A stretch of DNA of 64,000 nucleotides from Wyeomyia smithii (taxonomy: Eukaryota; Arthropoda; Insecta; Diptera; Culicidae), in NCBI RefSeq assembly GCF_029784165.1, contig NC_073694.1:54063433-54127432 (forward strand). Direction: 5' to 3'. Positions 13,114 to 23,606 of this stretch are shown here, in pieces; positions within the stretch are counted from its first letter, which is position 1; each line of letters begins with the position of its first letter. The notes under the pieces are model-generated. The model saw nothing but the letters and a program-made list of their open reading frames with translations, made no database searches and was not told the DNA's origin. The position numbers were made by a program, and so were the translations under genes.

Positions 13114-14509
13114 TAACGAATATAATACGAGCTATTCGCTTCGTGTAACTGGGATTGGGTTGTGCTCATTGAGAACCACGTGTTGTAGTTCTCACTAATG
13201 ACAAGAAATGTATCATAAGAAATAAAGCAGAGAGGTTCACTGGCGGTTTTGAGACTCTTATTGTCTCGGGCCAATAAACACAAACTTCAACAACAACAAC
13301 AAAGCAAAGAGCGTGCACCATCACCGATACTTTGTTATTCGCATACTGACGACCATGTCAACGCATTTTGGACTTACTTTAAATGTATTCAAAATCGCTA
13401 GAGGTGATTTTTTTCCATCGCTGCTCGGGGGACTGGCTGCCAGAGCCTGTTCAATTAACAATTATCAGGTTATAGTGACGCTTTGACCCGTCACTTTCAA
13501 TTGAAAAGCTTTTGTATCATTCTCAAGCTCTTCGTGAGTCACATGAAAACAACTCGGAAGTTCTTGCTTTGATTTTGACAACTGAAGGGCTAGAAACTGA
13601 TACAAATGCGTTTCAATTGAAAGGAAAGATTATCACCGGCACTCTCACATGACGATTCTTAATCGAAAATGACAATGAGCGCTAACAGAGACAGGGGGCT
13701 TCCATACAGTACTTCGCGCAAATATATGGACGAGGGAGAAAAGAAAACCGTGATGATATGAAACGGAGAACACCAAAACTAGTTTCACAATGCGAAGTGG
13801 TTACGCAGCGCCAGTGATAAACAGCGAAAAAAAATCCGAAATATTGATCGGAATTTGCGTGACGTTTTTATTGGATGCCATTATTGGCGTTTTAACTGCG
13901 GCTTGCGGTATTAGAGAACTATCATCAAATGACGCGATGCGGTGCTAGTTTCAATTGAGACGCTGAAGGAAATGAAAGAGTCTCTCTCTCCGTCACTCTC
14001 TCCGTCGGATTGAAGGTATTGATAACAATTTGAGACAGCTCACAGCCTAGACATCACCCGGAGATTATGTATGCGAGAAGGCTATCGTAACTTCCGTGCC
14101 TGTAAGCAACCAAACAGGGCAGGGAAGCAAAATCTGATTATCAGATCACAGAGAAATAATATTTAGAATTTATATGAAGGTAAGTTTGAACATAAGAAAA
14201 AATGTGATTGATGATTGATTGTGATTGTGATTGATTGGTTACAAAAGTAAAGAGCCAAGCGAAATTTTCATTCGTCATATAATCAGGTACAGTGTTGCAA
14301 TTAAAATAAAACAAAAACTAATAGACCTTTTTTTGCAGATATGGAAACCATTTGCTGGCTAAAATCCTCTCGTATAAACCGCTGTTTGTTGTAATAATTG
14401 TTCAGTTTTGAAAACAAATTTCCCTTCACCTTTTGTTTCAGAATTTTTAACTTGATCAGTGAATATATTTATTTTTCGAATTTATATTTTCCACAAAAAA
14501 AAAAACTAG
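13114..14509. other. Non-coding stretch before the transporter exons
   Basis: I looked for further SLC6 exons here and found none. The sequence holds scattered simple repeats and ends in the acceptor CTAG (14506-14509). It is probably the last large intron of the transporter gene. Confidence 0.5.
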
Positions 14510-14826
14510 GGTGTCTTCATTTTCAACCTGGTGCAGTGGACTCCGATTAAGTACCTCGGTTATTCGTACCCGCTGTGGGCTCACGCGTTCGGATGGTTTA
14601 CCGCTCTCTCCTCGATGTTGTGCATTCCCGGTTACATGATCTGGCTGTGGAGAAACACCCCCGGCGATCGGGCCAACGTAAGTCAACGCACAACAACCAA
14701 CTAGTATTCGAATAATTCGAAAATTTTATTTTTCAGAAAATTCGACTGATCGTCAGAATCGAGGACAGTGTCGCCCAGCTGCGGGAAAGAATGAAGAACG
14801 ATCAGGAGAAAGCTATGGAACTTTAA
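14510..14826 (+). CDS. Gat: SLC6 neurotransmitter transporter (GABA transporter type), last two coding exons
   Basis: Exon 14510-14677 and exon 14737-14826 join in phase 0 with a GTAAGT donor and TTTTCAG acceptor, encoding about 85 residues before TAA at 14824-14826. The first exon reads GVFIFNLVQWTPIKYL, then a hydrophobic block containing PLWAHAFGWFTALSSM and IPGYMIWLW. This is the TM11-TM12 end of sodium/chloride-dependent SLC6 transporters. The short charged cytoplasmic tail (IRLIVRIEDSVAQLRERM) resembles insect GABA transporters, which clear GABA from synapses and glia. Upstream exons are not in the 6.6 kb before it. Either a very long intron exists or the RhoGEF gene is nested in this gene. 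The family call is firm; the GABA subtype is likely but not proven. Confidence 0.8.
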
Positions 14827-15899
14827 GAGGAGCGTTATATTACTAAATCAACGAGAAAAGCGATTCCGAGCAACCTTAAACTGAAACGAAAAAAAACTTT
14901 GCTTTCTTTACAAACGCCCTCTTTTTCGCTAGTATATTTCACCCAGTCAGTGATTCTTTAAGAAAAAAATGGAAATTTAAATCAGCCTCAAAACTCCTCA
15001 CCTCTCCTCAGCACACAGTTGTTAACTCCCTCGCGAATCTTCTCATTCAGTTTCGGTCCATAGCGTAATGTGACGATTGTTAATTACACTAATTGTATGA
15101 TGTATTGATGAGAGTTTTAATTTATTTTAGTAAATATTTTACTAACAGATATAGAAAAAAAACTTTGCCCCTAACTTTCTAAGCGTACGCGAGCACACAT
15201 AGAACCATTATCACGGAAACACGAGCACACACACACGCTTCCATTTATTGTTAGCTTTATTATCGAATGTTATTTTTAGCGTGAAGCTGTCTGGTGTCTA
15301 TATAGGACGCGAAGAGTTAGGCTCCGGATCAAACTATCTAGAGTTAGGTTAAAACGAGATAACAATTAACGTTAAGTTTGTTTCGCACGCTAAGACACAA
15401 TCCCACCAATCGCTGGTTTCATTCTACCTGGAAGGAACAAAATTGCCTACATTTTAATACATTTCAAAACCAAAATTTTAATTGAATTTATTGTAGAGGA
15501 AATCTGACCCGAATTGAAAAATTGCTGCATTTTGAGATAGAGTGGAACCGGCCACAGTATCACTACCAGCAAATCGTTAGAGCGCACCAGATGCTTGGAA
15601 TCGACTAGTAACCTTAAATTAGAGTTATTTATGGCAGGATAGCATATTGATTGCACACCGGTGTGGCGCAAGCCACGTGTGGATCCAGGAAGCGAAAACG
15701 ACACTTGCAACACCTTCTTCACTACCAAATAAAATGTGTGATTTTTAAGGACACTGAGTAGATAATTGGTCCGAAATTTTCCTGCACAGTTCTATCGTTT
15801 TTATTTTGTCTTTTCTTTTTTATGTTAAATAGGTAAGCATCTAGCGTATCGCAGGAAAAGAAAGCATGGAGCAAACTGAACAGAAGACTGCGTTATGCT
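14827..15899. other. Probable 3' UTR of the SLC6 gene and intergenic DNA
   Basis: AT-rich sequence following the transporter stop. A minus-strand open frame at 15447-15728 resembles no family known to me. No clear polyadenylation signal was chosen. Confidence 0.4.
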
Positions 15900-16130
15900 T
15901 TTGTCACGAATCACAATTGATTCTCTTCAACTGTTAGAATAATGACTACGTCATCAGCATAACCAAAGACTTCGTAGCTAAGCTGCGATAGCTTGTTAAG
16001 GAGAACGTCAACCGCCAGTGTCCCCAGTGATGTAAAGAGAGCTCATCCTTCAAAACACTCTTTGATTAGCTCTACTGTAACAGAAAGCATTGCTTGAATT
16101 CAGCCGATTGTAGTATTGTCGACTCTTTTA
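15900..16130 (-). mobile_element. Isolated non-LTR reverse transcriptase fragment
   Basis: The minus strand reads ...LNKLSQLSYEVFGYADDVVI..., including the YADD catalytic box of reverse transcriptase. It lies downstream of the C-terminal end of the LOA-like element at 16540, so it belongs to another copy. Short and broken. Confidence 0.6.
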
Positions 16131-16539
16131 TTTTGTAGAACCGTGTGGATGGGTTGTGTTATTGAAGGATTCCGTAGTTAGGACTAAGGTATTCAAGCAG
16201 GTACTCACATCGTGTGTTGACATCCGAACTGCCCACCATTTCTTGTTTGCCATTAGTCGTTGGAACTTCTACTTGTTTTTCCTTGTTGGGGACATTATAC
16301 CACTGCGAGCAGTACTTTGATCTATTGTGGTGTGTCCTCTTTTGCTTTAAGCCTTTTCTATAGGCAACTTCTATGCTGCCGCTCCAAGCATAACTGTCTC
16401 AGCGTCCATAAGGTTGGCACAGAATATGGGACAGTCATGCTTGGAGCGGCAGTATATGTTTCAATAGTCACTATCTTTATTGAAGGCATTTTCCCAATGT
16501 GGTATTATGTAACGAATAAAATTTAAAACACTGTTCGGA

Positions 16540-19290
16540 GAACTAGCCCATATTACCCTGTTTGGTGAATATCGCTGGGCATTCACACAGCAAACGATGA
16601 GCACTTTCACTCTCTGAGCAACAGAAGCGACAATTGTCATTCTCAAGCCTTTCTATTAGCTTTAGATGATATTTACTCGGACAGTGACCAGTGATCAGTC
16701 CAGCATAAGTACTAACATCCTTCTTTGAAAGGTTCAACAATTTTTGTGCAATCGAAGCGTTGGGCTTGATGTATCGTGTTGCATGATGATCTATTATAGG
16801 TAGTGCTATCCCAGTTCAGCAGCACCTGACCTTCCTATTTTGATAGCTCCATCTTTAGTGCACTAAAGGAAACCACACAGAATGGTTCAGGACCGATAAG
16901 TGTCGTGGCTGATCCAGCTCTTGCTAGTTCATCCGCCTATTCATTTCCTTCGATGCCAGTGTCCAGGAACCCAGTGAAGGTTTACCTTGTTACGTGTTGC
17001 TAGTTGCTGAAGCATTTTAATACATTCCCAAACGAATTTGGAAGTGCAAGTAACTGATTTCAAAGCATTCAAGGCTGTTTGACTACCAGAAAATATACAT
17101 ATATGAGCATTTCGATATTTCCTTTTTAAGCAGATCGAGGCACATTCCAAAATGGCATAGATTTCAGCTTGGAAAACCATGTGCCCATCGCCACTGAAAA
17201 ACTTACTCCAGTGCCTGATATGCCAGCACATACTTGATTTCCCATTTTCGAGCCGCCAGTGTAAAAATTATAGAGCCTGCTCGAGTGTTGGGCCCTCCAT
17301 ATTCCCATTCATTACGACTTGGGTCGAAAACATTAAATAAATGGTTGAAATTATACTTTTTTCCACCAAATCTTCATTTTTTAGTAATAGAGGATTTATA
17401 TAACCATTTGGGTCTCCTTCAAAAAGATCTTTTGTGCGCATCTAGTTGAATAGTTTGGGATAAGAGCAATTCAGAGCTTTGGAAGGAGTGGTACTCATTG
17501 CCCCTGTAACAGCAGTAGTAGCAAGCCTTTCCAGTTTTTCGAACTTGAGTTGAGTCTTTTTTTCTTCGGTTTTGGCCACCATATCAATGCTGCATATGTT
17601 ATTCTGGGTTTTACTATAGCCGAGTAATTCCAATTTATCATTCTAGGCTCAAGCCCCCATTTTTTCCCCATTGTCCTTTTGCAAGCCCAAAAAGCACAGG
17701 AAGCCTTGTTTAGGACTTGTGTTACGTGTGCATTCCAGAGAAGCTTCCAGGATTACTCCAGGATATTTAACTTCCATGGAGACTATCAACTATCATGCCG
17801 AGGATTGAGACAAGGTGATGGACTCTCTTGTTTGCTTTTTAACATCGCCCTCGACGGTGTTATACGAAAAACGGGCATCGACACGAGTGGTACGATTTTT
17901 ACGTTCAGCTTGACGGCTTCGCTGATGGCTTCGACATCATAGCACGAAACTTTGCGACGGTGGAGGAAACCTACACCAGACTAAAAGCGGGAGCTAAGCG
18001 TATTGGACTGCTGATCAATGCGTCGAAAACTAAGTATATGAAGGGAAGAGGTTCCAAGGAGAACAATGTCAGCCTCCCACCCCGGATCACCATAGACGAC
18101 GATGAGCTTGAGGAGGTAGACGAGTTCGTGTACTTAGGATCGCTGACAACAACACCAGCAAGGAGATCCGGAGACGCATTTCAGCGGGAAATCGTGCCTA
18201 CTTTGCACTTCGTAAAACAATGAGATCCAATCGAGTGCGCCGCCGTACAAAGTTAAAGCTGTACAAAACACTAGTTAGACCGGTAGTCCTCTATGGGCTA
18301 GAGACGACAACACTGCTCTCAGAGGACCTCAACGCCCTTGGAGTTTTCGAACGGAAGGTGCTGCGAACCATCTACGGTAGAGTACAGACTGAAGACGGAG
18401 AATGGCGTAGACGCATGAACCATGAGCTGCACGCGCTGCTAGGAGAGACCCCCATTGCACATCTGATCAAAGTTAACAGATTGTGTTGGGCCGGACACGT
18501 CCCAAGGATGCCGGACGACAACCCGGTGAAAACGACCCTTTTCAGTAACCCCTCCGGCACCAGGAACAGAGGAGCACAGCGTACACGATGGCTTGATCAG
18601 ATTGACAGTGACCTACGAGTGATAAGACGATTGGGAGCATGGCGCCATACAGCCCAGAACCGAGTGGAATGGAGACGACTACTTGGTACAGCACGAGCCA
18701 CCCCGGCTCTAACCTGCTAGGTGTGTGTGTGGAGACTCTCAACGGAACTCTTTTTAAATAAACTATGTTGAGATTAGTTTTTTTTTTCTTTTTGTAAATA
18801 AGTGTAGCCTTGGAAGGATCTATGTTTAGTCCTTCTCTTCTACACCACGAGAGCGTACAGTTTAAAGCTAATTGCATTCGTTCTGAGATAATGCCATCGA
18901 ATTTACACGGACTATGACAACCACGTCATCTGCAAAACCGATCACTTCGAACCCCAGTGACTCTAAGTTTTTCAAAAGATCGTTTACTACTAAGGACCAT
19001 TGAAGTGGGGAAAGAAAGAATTTGCCTTAGCAATAAACTCCGCTCTGGTTTGCCGCCGAGCTGTAGGGATATACCCTCGTAAACGGCTTACTTTATATGT
19101 CCTTGTTAAAGCAGGTACTAATTTACCTTTGCATTTTTGCAGAAGTATTGGGTAAATTCCGTCAACTCCTGGAGATTAGAATGGTGCAAATGAGTCAATA
19201 GCCCATTCTACTCTAGAGACTGTGAAAAATTTGTTGCTTAGACTTTCAGCCCCGTTTTTGGATAATTTTGGTCCAAGTGCCACTTAGTCT
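16540..19290 (-). mobile_element. Degenerate LOA/R1-like non-LTR retrotransposon, interrupted
   Basis: Minus-strand pieces occur in the right order for one pol. 19260-19000 is the RT start (WAIDSFAPF...SPGVDGIYP). 18960-18890 carries the GFADDVVVIV catalytic box. 18870-18785 reads WCRREGLNIDPSKA. 17790-17560 reads WNAHVTQVLNKA and KPRITYAALIWWP. 17310-16900 is RNase H (YTGGSKMGN, VFQAEIYAILECA, HWVPGH). 16740-16540 is a Cys/His tail (CRFCCSESESAHRLLCECP). An RNase H after the RT is typical of LOA/I-like elements. It is disrupted by stops, frameshifts, a deletion near 19000 and a plus-strand retroelement insertion at about 17785-18770. Confidence 0.75.
17785..18770 (+). mobile_element. RTE-type non-LTR retrotransposon fragment (3' part of RT), nested
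   Basis: Plus-strand frames at 17679-17942, 17960-18223 and 18220-18720 follow one another with frame changes. They read LRQGDGLSCLLFNIALD, then EVDEFVYLGSLTT, then LYKTLVRPVVLYGLETTTL and LCWAGHVPRMPDDNPVKTT. These are the RT fingers-to-thumb and C-terminal segments of non-LTR elements of the RTE-like sort. The fragment is 5'-truncated, as usual for such elements, and ends near a T-rich tract at 18776. It splits the minus-strand LOA-like pol, so it is the younger insertion. Confidence 0.7.
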
Positions 19291-19840
19291 AGTTTCTGCA
19301 TTTTCGAACTTCTAGTGCTATTGAAACCAAATCCCGTTCGATTAATTCTTTGATGGAAACAAATTTATTGTTTTTGTCAACATAATTGCGGTCCTAGCTT
19401 TTGCCTTAAGGAGACGACGCGTCCTTCATCGGATATAATGAAGTTCCGATTGGCGGACGATTACCATGTTGGCGGATTGCGGCTCTGAGGGTTACTTCTC
19501 TTTCGATGGAATCTTCTTCGCTATCGCTAAATTGTATCGTGAAGGTGATAGTACACTCCCTGAGGGAATGTCCGAACGTACTGAGCCTGTGTTACAAGAC
19601 TTTCTGCCAACCTGCTGCTAACAATTCAGTAGGAAGCTCTGATGGTTGGCAAATTGTTGGTCTAACTCCACGATCAGTTTGACCGTTTTACTAGTAATGT
19701 TGCGATGGCATAGTCGTCACACACGTGTGGAGAAACCGTCGTTCTGGTTTTGGAGTAGACGAAGAATTCTTATGTCTGTGGTGCCCACATTTCAAACAAT
19801 CTATGAATTTTGGGGCCTTTGGTCCTCCGTGTGAAAGACA
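19291..19840 (-). mobile_element. Probable ORF1-like remnant of the LOA-like element
   Basis: The minus strand at about 19830-19770 reads KFIDCLKCGHHRH, a zinc-knuckle-like motif followed by charged sequence with stops. Its position upstream of the LOA-like RT fits a gag-like ORF1 end. Weak evidence. Confidence 0.35.
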
Positions 19841-20264
19841 CGAAGGTGTGCTAATTGTGTCTAATTATGTCTAACGTTATCGATCGTTTTTTAGTCGCCA
19901 GCTTCTAAATTAGGGCCTGAGGGCGGGTGATTTCTGGTCCGCGACGTAGTCAAGAATGGCTTCGCGAACAGTATTTAACCGTTCAAGGGTAACTAGAAAA
20001 GCTGGATGGTCGTACAGTACAGATAGTCGTCTAGAAAGATAGGCATCTTTCTGCACGGGTCGCATTACATTTTTAAGGGTTTGACCATGCTTAAGAGCTA
20101 TTAGAACCATCCTCCTTTCCAGGGGCTTCGGACCTCGGCTCCAATTCTCAATAATTAAGGGCTATTCGTACAGGCTCAAGTTTTAACACTAAAGTGAACC
20201 GTCCCAAGCGGAGTTACGCTGAAGTCACCAGGCCTAATATTCTCTTACATGTTATCATGTACGA

Positions 20265-20451
20265 TGTAGTACCTCACTCCGAATAAAAATTGTATAATTT
20301 AAGTAATACCTGTTGAGCAACTTATTTATTTAGCACGCTTTCGTTCTTACATCAACACCCATAATAATAATATTTCTCTCAGACCCGTACGTCAGGGCTG
20401 CATTGGTACATCGAATCACTCACAGCAACAGGGTCATACTTGGCTACCACA
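20265..20451 (-). repeat. 3' LTR of the gypsy remnant
   Basis: The minus strand starts TGTGGTAGCC directly after the polypurine tract and ends GTACTACA at 20265, giving short imperfect inverted ends TGTGGTA/TACTACA. An AATAAATAA polyadenylation motif lies inside. 187 bp. No partner LTR found upstream. Confidence 0.65.
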
Positions 20452-22160
20452 TCTCCCCTTTTTTCCGAAATAGAACCTTATAACTGATAGTCGTCAAATC
20501 GGGCTGGTCTCTTCTTTGTACGTCCCGGGCGCGAAGATACACGATCTTCGGATGTCTCCTCTGGCTCGAAACCGTAAAAATCGTCTTTAAATGATTCATG
20601 GCCTTGTTTATAGCCTTGGCTACGTTCACGTCCACTCAAGGGCTCGGGATCAGGATCAAGGATGTTTCCCGTCGACAACTCATCAAATTCTGCTGTGACT
20701 TCAGAACTACCAATCTTCTTCAGGTGAGCGGTATTCTTGTCATACAGTTTACCACTTTCAGGATCTTTCACGGTGACCCGAGGTCCAGATTTACATACCA
20801 CCTCGTATCTCTTGGGATTGAATGATGTTTGCAACTTGTTACCTGGTAGAAGATTTTGCATCAATACTGTATCACCCGCATCTATCGACGATTTCTTTGC
20901 TTTCCGCCGTACATCTTCGCAATTCTTTCCCTTAATTTTCAACTACATGTCTCTGTCCGCAAAGTCTGTTTGTGGAGGCGCTGTTTCAATATCCGCGAGT
21001 GCTGGAATCTTCGATCGGATTGTCCGACCATATAATAACTCTGTCGGTGTACGACCAGTAACGGAGAGGTAACAGTTGCCAAATCCGGTAAAAATCGACC
21101 GAAGTAGGTAACCAGACCCAAGAAACTTCGGACTTCTTCTGAGCGAGAAGGTGCACGGAATTTCTGAAGAGCTTCAATCTTATTTCTAGATGGCTGAATG
21201 CCTTCAGAGGAAACGGTATGTCCTAGAAAATCCAGCTTTTGCACTTTGAAAATGCATTTATCTTTGTTCAGTAGCACTCCATAGCTTTTGAGTGTGGACA
21301 GAACTGACTCGAGAGCTTCATCGTGCTTTTTTTCAGTTTCAGCAAAAACTAGTATGTCATCGATGAAATTCACGGTGTTTTTACTGCAACGGCTTAAAAT
21401 CTGTTCAAGTATTCGCTGGAAGTTCTCTGGAGCTATTACATATGCCATAGGCCTATGTGTGTAATAAAAGTCGTTATGTAGCGACTATCCTCGTCAAGTT
21501 CCACCTGGTGGAATGCTTCCTTGATGTCGAGGCGACTGAAGAACTTAGCAGATGTGAACCGTGGGTGAAAATCATCTATGGTGGGCATAAGATGTCTTTC
21601 TCTTAGGATAGCGACATTTGCACGACGCATATCGACGCACAAACGCAGATCACCGTTGTCCTTCACCACCGTTACTAAAGGCGAAACCCACTGACAACCG
21701 CCTTCGACTGGTTCAATTATGTCATTGACCAAAGGACTGCAACTTATCCTCGATCTTTTTCATCAGCGCGATGGGTGGACGGCGCGGGTGCTGGCATACT
21801 GATGAAACATATTTATCAATCGGAATACTAACTTTAACGCCTTTAATTTTTGGGAATGGTCGCTTCTCTTCTACCATAACCGATCTAACTCCATGACAAC
21901 TGGGTAAGCCAATGAAAAGAACGCCCAATGCGGTGGCAGTTGATCTACCTAAGAGACATTGCTGACCACCTTTAACTACATAAAACGTAGTAATCTTCTT
22001 AACTGTCTTACCGGCATCCTCAATCACTACATCGGTTTCGAAAGTACCCAGCACAGTCAACGGCGTTGCTTTCTCTCCGTATGGCAGAAAAGTTTCGTCA
22101 CACCGATTCTGCTGGTTCCATATATTGACGCCATTTGTTTCAGGTAATTCGACGATTTAT
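20265..22160 (-). mobile_element. Ty3/gypsy LTR retrotransposon remnant with large internal deletion
   Basis: Minus-strand pol runs from a protease end (22060-21722) through RT (21732-21436, with RLDIKEAFHQVELDEDSRY; 21448-20939, with VNFIDDILVFAE and the C-terminal FLGLVTYFGRFLPDL). It then jumps at about 21060 straight into integrase C-terminal sequence (GRTPTELLYGRTIRSKIP, then the 20942-20478 frame). RNase H and the integrase catalytic core are missing, so the deletion junction is visible. A second lesion fuses the RT near 21445. No gag and no second LTR are present. A polypurine tract (AAAAAAGGGGAGATG on the minus strand) abuts the 3' LTR. Confidence 0.8.
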
Positions 22161-22390
22161 CGTCATTTATGTTTTATGTCGCACCCAAACGACTGATATA
22201 CTGGTTTACTAGGTCTACTCAAACAGAGTTTTCTTCCCTTAGTTAAGTCCGAACGAGCGGTAGCGAGTAAGGACAGCATTCGCTCGAACAGCGAGTCGGC
22301 CGAAGGCCGCGAGTGTATTGCTTTCCAAATGACACTTTAAAGCGAAATACATGTTATTGAAAGAGGGCTTTGATGATGATGACGATAATA

Positions 22391-22907
22391 TAGGCTGACC
22401 AGATTTTATCGGGATAAAAACCGGACAAATAGGTTCAAAAAACGGGACAAATGATAAGATTGATTTTTAAATTTTTTACTAACCAAAGCACGCAAACAAT
22501 CATTCATAGCTTTGATGAACCTACCCGAACCTGTACGATACTTAGCGTTTGAAAAAAATTAGTGTAGAAGAGTGAGATTTTTTGTGTAATAACGTTCATA
22601 TAGGTGATAGAGATTTTGACTAACAATTATCATGAACTCAACTTTCAATCGTGACTTTTTCGTCAGTTTACGGTAGAAGATGTCTTTTCTAGTGGTGCGG
22701 TGCTGGCAAAAATGTACTCAGTAATATTTAAAAAATCCTGGCTGTTTGGCAACTTATTTTCCATTTGGGAAAAATTCAATGCAAAGTTCTATTTAACAAC
22801 TCTTCAACGAGTATCCGAAACGGTACAAAATGGCAAAAGATGCGACGGTTAAAAAAAGTCGATAAAACGGGGCCGTCCCGTTCAAAACGGTACCTCTGGT
22901 CAGCCTA
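22391..22907. mobile_element. hAT-type MITE, TIR TAGGCTGACCAG, 8-bp TSD
   Basis: The perfect 12-bp ends TAGGCTGACCAG and CTGGTCAGCCTA are bracketed by the exact 8-bp duplication CGATAATA (22383-22390 and 22908-22915). The subterminal region repeats CGGGACAAA-like words. 517 bp with no transposase. A second, partly decayed copy in the opposite orientation is at 56226-56474. Confidence 0.85.
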
Positions 22908-22935
22908 CGATAATAACATATTCCGCATCACTTCC

Positions 22936-23192
22936 CCTTGGCCTTGTGTCCTTTCGGCCTTGTATCCATTCGGCCTCGCGACCATTCGGCCTCGCATCCA
23001 TTCGGCCTCGCATCCATTCGGCCTCGCATCCATTCGGCCTCGCATCCATTCGGCCTCGCATCCATTCGGCCTCGCGTCCATTCGGCCTAGCGTCCATTCG
23101 GCCTCGCGTCCATTTGGCCTCGCGTCCATTCGGCCTCGCGTCCGTATGCCTGCCGTCCATTATGCCTCGCGTCCGTATGCCTCGCGTCTGTA
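22936..23192. repeat. Minisatellite, 16-bp unit
   Basis: About 15 tandem copies of the unit GCATCCATTCGGCCTC occur, with period exactly 16 (for example ATTCGG at 22984 and 23000). The core is nearly perfect and units at both ends are diverged. Sixteen is not a multiple of three and the unit lacks stops, so overlapping open frames run through on both strands. These are not genes. It starts about 20 bases beyond the target duplication of the neighbouring hAT MITE. Confidence 0.9.
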
Positions 23193-23606
23193 TGCTTAAC
23201 GGGGTGCAATCTGTTTTCCCTCGGTGGTTGTAACCTGAAGTATTTAAAGAAAAGATGGGGTAGCAACGCGCAACAAATTTCATGCATACGAGAGAAGATG
23301 TAATAAATTACTTAGGTAATATTAATGTATGGTATTATACTATCTTTCCTAAATTTTATAAGAACTGACTAAATTTAGAAATAAAAATATCCAAATAAAA
23401 GGTTGCAAAAATATGGTGTTTTCTAGTACATAAAATATTTAACGTTATGACTCAAACTCACTCTTCGCTGCTTTAGAGTAATTATAAAATAATCGAATTT
23501 TAGAATTGTCAGCCCTCGCTACTTTAGGCTTCAAAATGGTTTGATTATTTCATATGTCAATACACATTCCTCTAGATCGAAAAACATTTTTTTTGTTGAA
23601 CATAGG

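Noticed and set aside
14335..14415. Extra SLC6 exon after the acceptor TTTTTTGCAG
   Set aside because: The translation does not resemble any SLC6 segment and stops quickly.
22240..22330. G/C-rich stretch with repeated GAGCGGTAGCGAGTAAGG-like words as a possible gene
   Set aside because: Short, no frame or motif; more likely repeat-derived.
22936..23192. CRISPR-like array
   Set aside because: Units are contiguous with no spacers, and the host is an animal.
22765..23287. Overlapping open frames of 66-144 codons on both strands
   Set aside because: All arise from the stop-free 16-bp minisatellite.
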